Source: Rhodospira trueperi
GTDB taxonomy: Bacteria > Pseudomonadota > Alphaproteobacteria > Rhodospirillales > Rhodospirillaceae
Length of the DNA stretch: 64,000 nucleotides
Assembly (NCBI RefSeq): GCF_900101965.1
Contig: NZ_FNAP01000002.1
Coordinates: forward strand, 124,001 to 188,000
Direction: 5' to 3'
Shown: positions 1 to 10,338 of the stretch, in pieces
Layout: every line of letters starts with the position of its first letter
How positions within the stretch are numbered: position 1 is the first letter of the stretch
Notes under the pieces: generated by a model
The model's database searches: none
Told to the model about the DNA's origin: nothing
What the model saw: only the letters and a program-made list of their open reading frames with translations
Position numbers and translations under genes: made by a program

Positions 1-266
1 GGCCGCAGACAACTGGTCATGCGATTCCGAGTTGAAGCTCCTTTTTCAGTGTGGAAGCCATGCCGCGAAAACTGTATGGTTGACACAGCACCTATTGCGG
101 ATCTCTTTCTGTTCGCACGAGCGCCGCTGGTTCATTCCTCGCATGGAACCATACGTTCTCGCCGCCCTTTCAGACGGACGTACATGGTTTCCATGAAGAA
201 ACGATGCGACCGACAGGCGCGTTAGAGGGACGCAAGTTCCCCAAACCACCGGGAGGACACCCAACC

Positions 267-848
267 ATGAAAACACTGGTTTCGACCGTGGCCCTTGTCG
301 GGGTCACCGCAATGTGGCTTGGCTCGGCGTCCGCGAACGAATTTCGGCCGCAATTGGAAGCGCTGCTCGCAACGGAGATTGCACCCTGGCTGTCCGACGC
401 CACCGTGGTGGACGCGGTCAAGGCCAGCAACGCCGAGCATGCCGGGTTGTCCGACGGCGATGTCGAGGCCCTCGACAAGACGTGGCGGGAAGAAGCCGAG
501 AGCGGAAGCGGTCCTCTCATCGACCGGATCCTGGGCAACGAGTTGTCAACCTTGTTGTCCGAGCGCAAGGCCGCCATGGAGGGCAAGGTCTCCGAGATGT
601 TCGTGATGGACAACCGGGGCCTGAACGTCGGCCAGTCGGACATCACCTCCGACTTCTGGCAGGGGGACGAGGACAAGTGGCAGAAGACCTACGCGGTCGG
701 CCCTGACGCGGTGTTCATCGACGAGGTCGAGTTCGACGACAGCGCCGAGGCGTTCCTGTCCCAGGTCAGCAAGACCATCGTCGATCCGCAAACGGGTGAG
801 GCCATTGGCGCCATCACGGTCGGCGTGAACGTCGAAAACCTGTTCTGA
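267..848 (+). CDS. Secreted stand-alone PDC (Cache-like) sensor protein
   Basis: 193-aa protein that appears to be exported. Residues 1-23 look like a signal peptide (Lys near the N-terminus, hydrophobic core, SASA before Asn). The C-terminal half carries a PDC-type ligand-sensor pattern ([19 protein letters not shown], then a Gly-rich [11 protein letters not shown] end) without any membrane anchor or output domain. The ATG at 267 is chosen because GGGAGGAC lies 8-15 bases upstream; an in-frame start at 204 would put non-signal sequence in front. It is 161 bases upstream of a large chemoreceptor on the same strand. A role as a periplasmic ligand-binding helper of that receptor is inference from position only. 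Confidence 0.75.
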   Translation: MKTLVSTVALVGVTAMWLGSASANEFRPQLEALLATEIAPWLSDATVVDAVKASNAEHAGLSDGDVEALDKTWREEAESGSGPLIDRILGNELSTLLSERKAAMEGKVSEMFVMDNRGLNVGQSDITSDFWQGDEDKWQKTYAVGPDAVFIDEVEFDDSAEAFLSQVSKTIVDPQTGEAIGAITVGVNVENLF

Positions 849-1009
849 GCAGGCCGGCCGGCTCCAGGCCCTGGATGCCCGATGCGCGGAGCCGGCATCA
901 CCCCTCTTCTCGACTGCCCGCGAAGGCGGCGGCCGTGCGCTTGCTATGTGCCACTCCCTGTTGGCGCCAAGGCACGTTCGTTGCCCGGCCCTTTCGCAGG
1001 ATCCGAGCC

Positions 1010-4000
1010 GTGACTCTTTCGACACGCATCTTAACGGGATTTCTGTTTGTCCTTCTGCTGACCATGGTGGTTGCCGCCATCGGCTGGCGCTCCCTGGAGA
1101 GCAGCAATACCGCCTTCGGAATCGAAAGAACCGGCCTTGATGCCCAGATTGGTTTGGGCAAGGTGGTTCAGCACGAACTGCAGGGCCGGTTGGATCTGAG
1201 CGCGGACGTGGAAGGGGCCGTGTACAACGAAATCGAGAAAATGACGGGCCAGCTGAGTCGACTGCTCGAACACGACAGTATCAGGCCTCAGGTCATGATC
1301 GCTCGCGACGCGGTCGATGCTTACAAAGCCAACTTCGAGACCTTTAAAGCCAATGAACGCGAGGTCAATGCCACCGCCTCCACGGTCAGGGTGGTGGAAG
1401 AAGACCTGTCGGCGACCGTGGGGGAGGTTGCCGCGGAACGGGCGGAACGTCTCGCCAAGGCGCGCGAGACCGCGACCAACGCGATCGCGGAGCAAGAGGC
1501 GGCGGCCGCAATGCGGGCCGTCGCGCGCTCCGTCGAGGACGCGGTGTACGCCGGAACCCTGCGTGTGGAGCAATATCGGCGCGTCAACACGGAAGCCCGC
1601 GCCACGGAGGCGGCGGCGGCGATCCAGCGTTTGACCAACACGGTCCAACGGCTCGGCGAATCGGTCAGCGAGATCGATGCCATTGGACGGGAAGAGCTGT
1701 CGCAGGCCAGTGAGGGTGTCATCGCCGCGTTCACGGCGTTCGACGAGATTGCCGCCCAGGAGCGCGCACTGGAAGCGGAACGCCATGCCACGGTCGCGAC
1801 GATGAGTGAGGCGTCAGAGGCGCTGGACCACGCGGTGACCCGGCTCAGCCGGTTTCAGACAGCGCGTCTGAAGGCGGCGCAACAGAATTTCGCGTCTCGC
1901 GACATTCTGTCCGAACTGACGGGGCAGTTGGTGACCCTGACGGACTTGCACAACACGGCCGCCCGGGCCCGAATCCAGCAGGAGGTGTTCCTGCGCACCG
2001 GCGACCCGGAGGACGCCGAGGCCGCACGCGAGGCCACCAAGGCTTTGTTTCTGGGGGCCCTGTCAGTGCGCAGAAACGCCGGACAGGGGCCGACAGCCAG
2101 CCTGGTGGGCATCGTCTCGCAGGCGACGCAGGACTATCGGCGGGCGCTGGAGCGGATCATCGAGCTTGTCGAGGAACTGGGCGCCGCTGCCGAGGCCGGC
2201 GCGGCCGCGGAACGGGAATTGGACCGTACCCTGCGGACATTGACCGACATCAGCGGTCGGGCCCGGGCGGCCGCAGGGGCGATGGCCGATCAGGCCTCCC
2301 AGGCCGCCACCAGGTCGTTCACGACCCTTGACACGGCCCAGGACACCATCCGGGTCGGCAGTGACCTGCGCGCCGCCGCCGAAATCGTACGCGAACATAT
2401 CATCGAGTTCATTGACGAGCGCGACGACTCGATCGTCCCCAATGTGCGCGAACATATTGCGGCGTTCAAGACCATCCGCGAAGACCTGATCGCGCGCATC
2501 GGCCAGACGGATCCCTGGAACGTGGTGGAATTGGACCAGACCTTAACCCATCTCAGCGATCAACTGGAGGGCATGTTCGAGGAACTGGTGGTGAAAACCC
2601 AGGCCATAAATGGGGCCACGCGTGGAATGGAAGAGGCGCGGCAGGCCCTGGAATCCGGTCTTGAGGACGCGCAGGCCGCCGCCGAGGCGCGCGCCAGTGA
2701 CGACCGGATGTTCGCAAAGACGCTGTTGCTGGTGGGCGCCGTGCTGGCGCTGGTCGTGGGGGTCGTCGCGGCCCTGCTGATCGGGCGGTCCATCACGCGG
2801 CCACTCCGGGCCATCACCGCCACCATGAAACGTCTGGCCGACAACGATCTGACGGTCGAGGTTCCGGGCCGCGACCGCAAGGATGAGGTCGGTGCCATGG
2901 CCGCCGCCGTCGCGGTGTTCAAGGAAAACAGCCACCGAATCGAGCGAATGCAGGTCGATCAGGAGGCCGAGCACCGGCGCAACGCGCGTCGCGTCAAGAG
3001 TGAGATGATCGCGCTGACGAACGCTCTCGATGAGCAGGTGCGCGGGGCCATCTCTGAAGTGCGGAGCCAGTCGGAGGTGATGCACGATACGGCCGTGAAA
3101 ATGGCGGAGGTTGTGGCTCACACGGAGGACGGTGCCGGCGCCGCCGCCACGGCGTCGCGGAACTCGGCCGCCAACGTTGACGCGGTGGCGGCGGCCGCGG
3201 AGCAGATGGCCAGCTCGATCGCCGAGATCAGCCGACAGGTCAACGGCGCCTCCGACATCGCCCACCGGGCGTCGCGCGAGGCGGGGAGCGCGAACGAGCG
3301 CGTCGAGGGTCTGGCCCAGGCGGCCAACGAGATCGGCGAGGTGGTCAACCTGATCAGCGATATCGCCAAGCAGACCAACCTGTTGGCGCTGAACGCCACC
3401 ATCGAGGCGGCGCGCGCTGGCGAGGCCGGAAAGGGCTTCGCCGTCGTGGCCAACGAGGTCAAGACGCTGGCCAACCAGACCGCCACCGCCACCGACGATA
3501 TCGCCCGGCAGATCAGCACGATTCAAACCGCCACCAACGCGGCGGTCGAGGCGATCCAGGCCATCGTGCGGGTCATCGCTGAGATCAACGAGATCACCAC
3601 CGGGGTTTCGGCGGCTGTCGAACAGCAGGCGGCCGCCACCGGCGAGATCAGCCAGAACGCCCAGCAGGCGGCGCACAGCACGCAGGACGCTTCCCAGAAC
3701 ATTGACGAGGTCTCGCGCAGCGCGGAGACCACGGGCGGTCACGCGCGCGACGTGCGGGAATCCGCCGAGGCGGTGTGCGTCCGCGTCGTGCGCATGCTGG
3801 AGGAACTGGAGAAGATCATTCGGTCGGGCAGCGAGGAAGAGCGCGAGACCCATGCCATGCGCACCGTCAACATTGCCGTGAGTGTCGATCTCGGCGGCGG
3901 TGACGCGCGCTCGTGCCTGTTGCAGGACATGTCCTTCAGCGGTCTGGGCACGCTGGACCGCTCGGTGGACGGCGAGCGGGGTCACCAACTGATGATCGAC

Positions 4001-4129
4001 ATTCCCGACCTGGGGCAGACGATGGCGGTCATCGTGGCCCGCACGGAAAGCAACACGCACATTCGCTTCGACGTCAGCGATTCCCAGTTGTCCCAACTGG
4101 AAGCATTCGTTCGGCAGCGCCAGCGATGA
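1010..4129 (+). CDS. Large methyl-accepting chemotaxis protein with C-terminal PilZ-like domain
   Basis: 1039-aa chemoreceptor. TM1 spans about residues 7-25, followed by an unusually long, mostly helical periplasmic part (about 26-569), TM2 about 571-593, HAMP about 594-645, then the MCP signalling hairpin. The hairpin tip contains [20 protein letters not shown] near residues 785-805. A C-terminal extension (about 950-1036) has the PilZ-like pattern DMSFSG but no clear RxxxR, so c-di-GMP binding is uncertain. The GTG at 1010 is chosen because the next residues ([15 protein letters not shown]) are a typical receptor N-terminus; the in-frame ATG at 875 would add 45 low-quality residues. It senses an unknown periplasmic signal and would control a CheA kinase. 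Confidence 0.9.
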   Translation: MTLSTRILTGFLFVLLLTMVVAAIGWRSLESSNTAFGIERTGLDAQIGLGKVVQHELQGRLDLSADVEGAVYNEIEKMTGQLSRLLEHDSIRPQVMIARDAVDAYKANFETFKANEREVNATASTVRVVEEDLSATVGEVAAERAERLAKARETATNAIAEQEAAAAMRAVARSVEDAVYAGTLRVEQYRRVNTEARATEAAAAIQRLTNTVQRLGESVSEIDAIGREELSQASEGVIAAFTAFDEIAAQERALEAERHATVATMSEASEALDHAVTRLSRFQTARLKAAQQNFASRDILSELTGQLVTLTDLHNTAARARIQQEVFLRTGDPEDAEAAREATKALFLGALSVRRNAGQGPTASLVGIVSQATQDYRRALERIIELVEELGAAAEAGAAAERELDRTLRTLTDISGRARAAAGAMADQASQAATRSFTTLDTAQDTIRVGSDLRAAAEIVREHIIEFIDERDDSIVPNVREHIAAFKTIREDLIARIGQTDPWNVVELDQTLTHLSDQLEGMFEELVVKTQAINGATRGMEEARQALESGLEDAQAAAEARASDDRMFAKTLLLVGAVLALVVGVVAALLIGRSITRPLRAITATMKRLADNDLTVEVPGRDRKDEVGAMAAAVAVFKENSHRIERMQVDQEAEHRRNARRVKSEMIALTNALDEQVRGAISEVRSQSEVMHDTAVKMAEVVAHTEDGAGAAATASRNSAANVDAVAAAAEQMASSIAEISRQVNGASDIAHRASREAGSANERVEGLAQAANEIGEVVNLISDIAKQTNLLALNATIEAARAGEAGKGFAVVANEVKTLANQTATATDDIARQISTIQTATNAAVEAIQAIVRVIAEINEITTGVSAAVEQQAAATGEISQNAQQAAHSTQDASQNIDEVSRSAETTGGHARDVRESAEAVCVRVVRMLEELEKIIRSGSEEERETHAMRTVNIAVSVDLGGGDARSCLLQDMSFSGLGTLDRSVDGERGHQLMIDIPDLGQTMAVIVARTESNTHIRFDVSDSQLSQLEAFVRQRQR

Positions 4130-4160
4130 TATGGCGTGTCTTGCGGATGTCCGGCCTCCG

Positions 4161-5552
4161 TCACGCGCGGCGGCGCTGGAAGGCAACGATGCGCCCGGTC
4201 GAATCGGCCGCCGCCACGCGATGCGCCCACGCGTCGGCGGCGCCGTCCATCTGGGTCCGCGCAAGGCCCGCCGCGTCCGTCATGCCGAGGGACTCGAACG
4301 TCGCCACGGCCTCGCCCAGGGCCGCCATGGCGTCGGCTCCGGGATCAGCGGCGCCCGTCTTCGACCATATCAGGGTCACCCCCAGGGCCGCCTGGGCCCA
4401 GGCCCGCAGGACGATGTCCTCGTCGGGGGCAATCATCTCCAGCACCGCCCGGATGGAAGCATCGCCACCGCTGGCGTGAATCACACGATCCCGCAGGATT
4501 GCGCCCATGGCCGTCAGCAGGATGCGGCGCCGTTCCGGATCGCCGTCGCGGGTCCAGACCCAGGCGGCGGCGGTCAGGGCCGACAGGGCGGCGTCAAAGC
4601 CGTCCGCGTCTCCGTCGCGTCCGGCCTTGCGCCACAGCGCGCGGGCCAGACTGACGTGCGCGGCGGCATAGGCGTCCGGCAAGGCGATGGGAGACAGCCG
4701 CGCGGCCCCGGCCCGGCAGGCCGCCACGACCGTGTCCAGCCGCGCGTCGGCCAACGCGGCGGCGAAACCGGCGTCCGCGCCGGGATCGTCCGGCAGGGCC
4801 AGCACCGTATCCGCCCAATCGAGCCGCGCCAGCGCGAGCAGGTCGGTCGGCCAAGACTTCGTCAGGCCGTTGAGTCCCGTTTCCATCAGACGCACGGCCC
4901 GCGCCAGCCGGACGGGATCGCGGGTCAGCAGACCGTGCGCGCGCTGCACCAGCCCGAGCGCGACGCGGTAGCCCTCCACGATGACACCGGACCGGGCGCG
5001 CCCTCCGAGCATCCGGGTCTCGGCCCTGGCCATGGCGTGCCGCAGCGCCCGGCGACGATGTCGCCGCGTCCGCGACGCCAATTCGCGGGACGGCGTCACC
5101 GCGATCAGAACCATGGCATGCAGGATTTCGGCGGCGGTTTCGGTGATCGGCATCGGCACCTGGATCGTGGACCAGGGATGCAGGCCCAACGGCTCCTCCG
5201 CCGCGCGGCGCGGGTCCGAGCTGATGACGGACAGCCGCAGCATGTTGCCCGCCCGCTGGCCCCAGATCAGGGCATCCGCGCCGCTGTCCGTCAGCCACGT
5301 CCGGCCGACGTGCTGGGTACGGGCCAGCAGCGCCACCAGTCCGCCGTCCCGCGTCAGGTTGGCCGTCGGGCTGCCGGGCACGATCCGGGCTCGCAGTCCC
5401 TCGCGCCGACGCAGGGCGCGCCAGACCGCGTTGGCGCCAAGGCCGCCGTCGGCGCCGTTGACGCCATCCAGCGGACAGACCAGGACCGTGACCGCGCGTC
5501 CGGTCCCGGACCAAGGCATCCCTCGTGCGGCGGATCGCCCCCGCGAAGGCAT
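4161..5552 (-). CDS. TolB/FlgO-like N-terminal domain protein with helical repeats, function unknown
   Basis: 463-aa protein. The first 135 residues resemble the TolB/FlgO-like module found in some adenylate-cyclase-related regulators (TVLVCPLDGVNG, then ADALIWGQRAGNMLRLSVI). The rest is Ala/Leu/Arg-rich helical sequence compatible with degenerate TPR-type repeats. No DNA-binding, kinase or cyclase domain and no signal peptide are visible. The start at 5552 has a strong GGAGGGAGGA about 8 bases upstream. It faces the chemoreceptor gene (convergent) and is divergent from the COQ10-type gene. The biological role is unknown; domain similarity is by eye. Confidence 0.65.
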   Translation of the reverse strand: MPSRGRSAARGMPWSGTGRAVTVLVCPLDGVNGADGGLGANAVWRALRRREGLRARIVPGSPTANLTRDGGLVALLARTQHVGRTWLTDSGADALIWGQRAGNMLRLSVISSDPRRAAEEPLGLHPWSTIQVPMPITETAAEILHAMVLIAVTPSRELASRTRRHRRRALRHAMARAETRMLGGRARSGVIVEGYRVALGLVQRAHGLLTRDPVRLARAVRLMETGLNGLTKSWPTDLLALARLDWADTVLALPDDPGADAGFAAALADARLDTVVAACRAGAARLSPIALPDAYAAAHVSLARALWRKAGRDGDADGFDAALSALTAAAWVWTRDGDPERRRILLTAMGAILRDRVIHASGGDASIRAVLEMIAPDEDIVLRAWAQAALGVTLIWSKTGAADPGADAMAALGEAVATFESLGMTDAAGLARTQMDGAADAWAHRVAAADSTGRIVAFQRRRA

Positions 5553-5713
5553 GACGACTCGTCCTCCCTCCGGTCAGGACCGGTCACAGGCCTATGCCGG
5601 ACGGCCTATCTCATCGGCCACGCGGCGCACCGGTTTCCGGCTCCTATGCCACGAAATCATGAAATTCCGGTGAAGCGGCGGTTTACGGTGCGAGTGCGAA
5701 CAGGCATCATGCA

Positions 5714-5748
5714 GCGCGGTCGGCCCCATTCGACGGGACCGACCGCGC
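5714..5748 (+). promoter_or_regulatory. GC-rich hairpin in the leader of the COQ10-type gene
   Basis: GCGCGGTCGG at 5714-5723 pairs perfectly with CCGACCGCGC at 5739-5748 around a 15-base loop. It sits just upstream of the ribosome binding site (GGAG near 5757) of the gene starting at 5768. There is no T-run, so it is more likely a leader structure than a terminator; its function is unproven. Confidence 0.35.
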
Positions 5749-5767
5749 GGGGTGTTGGAGCAGGCGC

Positions 5768-6301
5768 ATGAGACAGTCCGTGCAGCGGGTCGTCCCGCAT
5801 GAACGGGAACGGATTTTTGACCTAGTCGCGGATGTGGAGTCCTATCCGTCCTTCCTCCCCCTGTGGAAGGCGGCGCGGATCATCGGGCACACCGCCGACG
5901 GGTACAGAACCCGGCAGAGCCTGGGAATCGGCCCCGCCAAGCTGGATTTCATCTCCCACACGGCGCTGACGTTCCCGGATCGGATTGTCGTCGCCTCGCA
6001 GGATGGCCCGATGCGCAGCCTGCGCATGGAGTGGGGTTTGGAGACTGCTGGACCTGGACAATGCCGGGCCAAACTGGACCTTGTGGTTGAAGTGCATTCG
6101 CGAATGCTTCAGAAGCTTCTCCAGGCCACGTACGGCGAGATGGCGCCCCGCCTGATCACCGCGTTCGAACGGCGGGCCAACGCCGTTGCGCGTGGCGAGA
6201 TCCCGCCACCCCCGTCATTCGTACCCAATGCCGGGACCGATGCCGCGCCGGTCCCGCCGGGAGATGCCGGGAAACGTCAAAGCGCGGGTGAAGAAAGATA
6301 G
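5768..6301 (+). CDS. COQ10/RatA-family START-domain quinone-binding protein
   Basis: 177-aa member of the polyketide cyclase/START superfamily, COQ10 branch. The N-terminal strand and helix VVPHERERIFDLVADVESYP and the SFLPLWKAARI segment are characteristic, as is the C-terminal helix LITAFERRANAV. COQ10 proteins bind ubiquinone and help its use in respiration; the bacterial relative RatA has also been described as a ribosome-association toxin. The last 35 residues are a Pro/Ala-rich tail. It lies 102 bases upstream of the rquA-like gene on the same strand, so a linked role in quinone handling is plausible. In alphaproteobacteria this gene commonly sits near lipA, which is not the case here. 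Confidence 0.85.
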   Translation: MRQSVQRVVPHERERIFDLVADVESYPSFLPLWKAARIIGHTADGYRTRQSLGIGPAKLDFISHTALTFPDRIVVASQDGPMRSLRMEWGLETAGPGQCRAKLDLVVEVHSRMLQKLLQATYGEMAPRLITAFERRANAVARGEIPPPPSFVPNAGTDAAPVPPGDAGKRQSAGEER

Positions 6302-6403
6302 TAGGGAGAAGGCAGGAGGGACGAAACCGACGGCCAGCGTTTGGCTCGCCCCTTTCTGTCGTTGTGCGTTTTGCTGTGCGTCAACACTTCTTAGGACAGG
6401 TCG

Positions 6404-7201
6404 ATGAACAAACCCCATGCGGTCGCACCCGAGTTCCCGCTTGATCCTCTTGCGGAGGATCCCGCCGTGCTGCCGGCCTCTCGGCCGGCGCCCGTCGAGG
6501 CGCAGCGCCCCACCCCGGTGCTGGCGCCCGCCATTCCGGAATACCTGAGCCGGGTCTACACGTGGGCCTACCTGACGCCGGCCTACAGCCGGTTTCTGGA
6601 CACCTCCCTGGTCGTGTCGGCCATTTTGTGGGGCAACATGAACCGGCTCATGCGGGCCGGCTTCTCGGAGTTCGAGCCGGGCCAGACCGTGCTGCAGCCG
6701 GCCTGTGTCTACGGCACATTCTCGCAGAAGCTTGCCGAGGTCCTGGGACCGGAGGGCACGCTGCATGTGACCGACGTGGCCACCAACCAGATCGAGTCCT
6801 GCCGCAAGAAGCTGGCGGGCCATCCGACCGCCCGGGTCGGCCTGGCCGACGCGGCGGAGCCCCGCGACCGCCAATATGACGGCGTGTGCTGCTTCTTCCT
6901 GCTGCACGAGGTGCCGGAGGACTACAAGCACCGCATCGTCAAGAGCCTGCTGGACGCCACGCGGCCGGGCGGAAAGACCGTGTTCGTCGATTACCACGGG
7001 CCGCACTGGGCGCATCCGTTGCGGCCGATCATGATCCTGGTCTGGCGCCTGTTGGAGCCGTTTGCCCTGGCGCTGAGCGAGCACGAGATCGCCTCCTACG
7101 CGCCGCCGGCCCTGGCCAAGCAGTTCACATGGCGCAAGTCGACGTTCTTCGGCGGTCTCTACCAGAAGGTGGTGGCAACGCGCCTGTCCCCGGGATCGTG
7201 A
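6404..7201 (+). CDS. rquA: RquA-like rhodoquinone biosynthesis methyltransferase homologue
   Basis: 265-aa class I methyltransferase-fold protein. RquA converts ubiquinone to rhodoquinone, the low-potential quinone used for fumarate respiration under anoxia. Features seen: YTWAYLTP (52-59), ILWGN (74-78), and an atypical SAM motif I, ACVYGTF (100-106), in place of the usual GxGxG. FFLLHEVPED (164-173), VDYHGPHWAHPL (195-206) and the FFGGLYQKV end also fit. The altered motif I and VDYH block are typical of RquA rather than UbiE. Residues 1-43 are a Pro/Ala-rich extension. It follows a COQ10-type gene. A close RquA paralogue of different function cannot be excluded without an alignment. Confidence 0.75.
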   Translation: MNKPHAVAPEFPLDPLAEDPAVLPASRPAPVEAQRPTPVLAPAIPEYLSRVYTWAYLTPAYSRFLDTSLVVSAILWGNMNRLMRAGFSEFEPGQTVLQPACVYGTFSQKLAEVLGPEGTLHVTDVATNQIESCRKKLAGHPTARVGLADAAEPRDRQYDGVCCFFLLHEVPEDYKHRIVKSLLDATRPGGKTVFVDYHGPHWAHPLRPIMILVWRLLEPFALALSEHEIASYAPPALAKQFTWRKSTFFGGLYQKVVATRLSPGS

Positions 7202-7226
7202 AATGCGCGGATAGAAGGCGACTTTT

Positions 7227-7319
7227 GACTCGAGACTCAAGACTCTGCAATAACCTGTTGGAATCCTGACTCAAATGCGGTACCTTCTGTCAAGATGGCC
7301 TTGACAGCAAGGGCGAGTC
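7227..7319 (+). promoter_or_regulatory. Cluster of six GANTC (CcrM-type) methylation sites
   Basis: GANTC occurs at 7227 (GACTC), 7234 (GACTC), 7241 (GACTC), 7261 (GAATC), 7268 (GACTC) and 7315 (GAGTC), all directly upstream of the ATG at 7323. The first three are spaced exactly 7 bases apart. CcrM methylates GANTC in most alphaproteobacteria, and promoter sites can couple transcription to the cell cycle. No convincing -35/-10 pair was identified here. Confidence 0.6.
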
Positions 7320-7322
7320 GCC

Positions 7323-10256
7323 ATGGCTACCCGCGAAATCGATCCGGAAGAAGACACCGGGCGCATCGGATCCCCGAAGGCGGAAACCGATCCTGGCCGC
7401 TTTCCGCGTGCCCCCCGGTTGATCGCCGACAACGACCGGGTGCCCGGCCCCAGCATTCCGGCCGGGTCGCCGAACGGCTCGAACGACGCACCGCCAGAGA
7501 CGGGGCCCGTGCGGTCCTTCGTCGGCGGACAGGCCGGTGCCGGTGCGGGCACCGAGGCGTCTGCGTTCGTGCCGCCCCTGCCGCCCGATCCGCCGTTGGA
7601 CCTGCCCAACAGCGTGGAATGGCGGTCCTGGATCGCCGCCGGGTTCTCGCTGTTCTGGCTCGCCTTTTTCGGCTTCTACGTCCAGCAGAGCGTGGGCTGG
7701 AGCAATCTGCTCATGCTTCTGCCGCACGAGTTCGCGGGTTTCGCCGCCGGCGGGCTGATCCCGGTGGCGTTGGCCTGGGCGCTTGTCGCGGTGTTCTCCC
7801 GCGACGGCCGCTACGGCCGCGAGGCCCTGGTGTTGCGCGACCAGTTGCGCAAGCTGGCCTACCCCTCCGATACCGCGCGCGGCCAGATGAGCGACATCGC
7901 CCAGTCGCTCACCGAACAGGCGCGCCTGTTGACGGACTCGTCGCGCCAAGCGCTGTCCGAGGCCCGACAGGTGCGCGACGGCCTGCGCAACGAAGTGGCG
8001 GCGCTCAGTTCCCTTGCCGACAAGTTCCGCGAGGACATCTCCCAGGTCATCCGCGACACCGAAAGCCAAGTCTACGGCCTGGAGGATGCCACCGAACGCG
8101 CGGTCAGCCGTGCCCGGGACGCTGGCGAGACGCTGGAAAAGCAAAGCGCGACCCTGAACGACGCGGCGGAAAAAATGATGGCGCAGACGCGCGGGCTGGA
8201 TGACAGCCTGCGCAAGCACGTCCAGGACCTGACGCTGGCCGGTCAGCAGGCGCGCGAGCATGGCGGGGCCCTTCAGGCGGTCAACGAGGCCATGACCCGC
8301 TCGCTGCGCGAGGGGCGGACGCTCGGCGACGAGCTGGCGACCCTTTCCAAGCAGGTCTGCGATGCCCTGAGCGGCCAGCAGACGCACCTGGACGACCTGC
8401 GGACCCGCTGGGAGAAGTCCAGCCAGTCCACCATCGAGATCCTGGGGCAGCGCTCTCAGGGCATCGATCAGGTCAGCGAGCGGATGCTCAGCCGCGCCCA
8501 GGTGATCGAGAACACCATCGGCCGTCAGGCCGACGCCCTGATGAGCGCCTCCGACCAGTCCATGGCGCGTCTGAAGGAGATGGAGGGCGTCTTCACCCGC
8601 CGCGTGCAGAACATGAACGCGTCGGTGGACGAGGCCACCGGCAAGCTGTCCGACGCCTCCATGAACGTCGCCCAGCGCGGTCAGGAGGCGGTCACAGCCA
8701 CCAGTTCGGCGACCGAAACCCTGCAGCGCACCGCCAGCACCCTGGACGATATGATGCGCGCCCTGACCAACGCCGTGCAGCGCGCCGAAACCCGTGCCCG
8801 CGATGCCGGCGCGGCCGTCCGGGAGCAGGCCGAGGGGCTGGAGAGCCACACCGCCGAGGCCAGCCGGCAGGCCGGTGCCATCCGCGCCGCCATTGCCGCG
8901 CAGTGCGAGGAACTGGGCGAGGGCGCGCGGCTCATCGGCCAGCAGCTTGAAACCGTGCAGGGCGCCCTGTCGCAGCACGGCCGCCATCTGGGCGATGCCG
9001 CCCAGGGTGCCGCCAGCCGGATTGAGGACACTGTCGACACTCTGCGCCAGCGCATGACGGAACTGGCGGGGATCTCCGGACAGGTCAATCTCGAACTCGA
9101 AAACGTCGGCACCCATCTGACCCGGCACACCGAAACCCTGGAGGAGACCAGCGAGAAGACGGTTCGGCGGACCCACGACGCTGCCGAGGCCGTGCGCGCC
9201 GAAACCCGGGCCATGCGCGAGGTCATCGACGCCGTGAACGCGGGCCTTGCGGGTCTGGAAGAGACGCTGGCAAACCGCGCCCGCGCCATCGAGGAGGCTG
9301 CCGACGGCGCCGACGCGCGCGTGGGCGCCACCATCGACGTGTTCGAGGGCAAGGTGCGGGTGCTCACCGACGGCTCGGCGCAGGCGTCGGCCGCCCTCTC
9401 CGGTGTGGCCAACCTGCTGGACGACCGCGCCGACCATCTTGAAGCGATTATGGGCCGCTCGCTGGCGCGCATGACCGAGATGGGCGGCACATTGGACCAG
9501 CACGCCCGCCAGTTCGAGGAGGTCACCGGGCGCGGACTGTCCCAGGCCACCGTGGCCGGCAACCGCTTGCGCCAGTCCACCGACGGCATTCAGGCCGCCG
9601 CCGACAAGGCCGCCGAGACCGTCAGTGGCGCCGCCGCCCTGCTCGGCGGCTCGCTGGAGGAGGCGGACGAGCGCGCCCGCTCGCTGATGCCGACCCTCGA
9701 AAAGGCCATCGCCGCCATTCGCCAGGAGGCCGACACGCTCGCGCTGTCCGGCGACAAGGTCACCGACACCACCCGCCGCCTGGGCGCCGAGTTCGTGCGC
9801 CATGCCAACACCTTGATCGAGGCCGCCGACAGGGCCGAAACGCGGGCCGGCCTGCTGCACACGGAAATGGAACAGGCCCAGGTCACGACGTTCCTGCATC
9901 AGGCCAGTTTCATGATCGAACGCCTGGAAAGCGCGGCCGTGGATATCGCGCGCATCTTCAATCCGGTGCGCGACGAGGACCTGTGGCGGCGTTATCAGAA
10001 GGGCGATCACGGCGTCTTCCTGCGCCATTTGGCTCGCGTCATGACGGTGAAGCAGCATGGCGCCGTGCGCGAGGTGTTCGACACCGACCGCGAGTTCCGG
10101 GGCTACGTCACCCAGTTCATCACCGACTATGAGAGCCTGCTGGAACAGGTCCGGGGCACCGCGCGCGCCGACATCCTGACCGCGCTGTTCATCGGCTCCG
10201 ACCTGGGCAAGGTCTATCTGGTGCTGGCCAAGGCGTTGGGTCGCCTGGAGGAATAG
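7323..10256 (+). CDS. Giant membrane-anchored coiled-coil protein
   Basis: 977-aa protein. Residues 1-95 are disordered and Pro/Ala-rich. Two hydrophobic segments (about 103-121 and 139-158) anchor it in the membrane. About 170-840 is an almost uninterrupted heptad-rich, Ala/Glu/Arg/Gln-rich coiled coil resembling apolipoprotein or receptor-stalk sequence. The end (about 860-977) is a compact, less repetitive domain (LWRRYQKGDHGVFLRHLARV, then ILTALFIGSDLGKVYLVLAK). There is no MCP signalling tip. It is followed after 82 bases by a TelA-family gene, probably one operon. A role in envelope or cell-shape organisation is inference; no biochemical function is known to me. Confidence 0.85.
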   Translation: MATREIDPEEDTGRIGSPKAETDPGRFPRAPRLIADNDRVPGPSIPAGSPNGSNDAPPETGPVRSFVGGQAGAGAGTEASAFVPPLPPDPPLDLPNSVEWRSWIAAGFSLFWLAFFGFYVQQSVGWSNLLMLLPHEFAGFAAGGLIPVALAWALVAVFSRDGRYGREALVLRDQLRKLAYPSDTARGQMSDIAQSLTEQARLLTDSSRQALSEARQVRDGLRNEVAALSSLADKFREDISQVIRDTESQVYGLEDATERAVSRARDAGETLEKQSATLNDAAEKMMAQTRGLDDSLRKHVQDLTLAGQQAREHGGALQAVNEAMTRSLREGRTLGDELATLSKQVCDALSGQQTHLDDLRTRWEKSSQSTIEILGQRSQGIDQVSERMLSRAQVIENTIGRQADALMSASDQSMARLKEMEGVFTRRVQNMNASVDEATGKLSDASMNVAQRGQEAVTATSSATETLQRTASTLDDMMRALTNAVQRAETRARDAGAAVREQAEGLESHTAEASRQAGAIRAAIAAQCEELGEGARLIGQQLETVQGALSQHGRHLGDAAQGAASRIEDTVDTLRQRMTELAGISGQVNLELENVGTHLTRHTETLEETSEKTVRRTHDAAEAVRAETRAMREVIDAVNAGLAGLEETLANRARAIEEAADGADARVGATIDVFEGKVRVLTDGSAQASAALSGVANLLDDRADHLEAIMGRSLARMTEMGGTLDQHARQFEEVTGRGLSQATVAGNRLRQSTDGIQAAADKAAETVSGAAALLGGSLEEADERARSLMPTLEKAIAAIRQEADTLALSGDKVTDTTRRLGAEFVRHANTLIEAADRAETRAGLLHTEMEQAQVTTFLHQASFMIERLESAAVDIARIFNPVRDEDLWRRYQKGDHGVFLRHLARVMTVKQHGAVREVFDTDREFRGYVTQFITDYESLLEQVRGTARADILTALFIGSDLGKVYLVLAKALGRLEE

Positions 10257-10338
10257 GCGGCCCGACCACGGACCCCAATGGCATCCGCCCACCGCCTGCG
10301 GTACAGTGCGAGCGGTCAACAGCGTGGGGAGCGCCGTC

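Noticed and set aside
2543-4264. 573-codon minus-strand open frame
   Set aside because: Shadow of the chemoreceptor signalling domain.
4131-5771. 546-codon plus-strand open frame
   Set aside because: Opposite the 463-aa gene, which has a strong ribosome binding site and plausible domains; the plus-strand product is low-complexity Arg/Gly/Pro.
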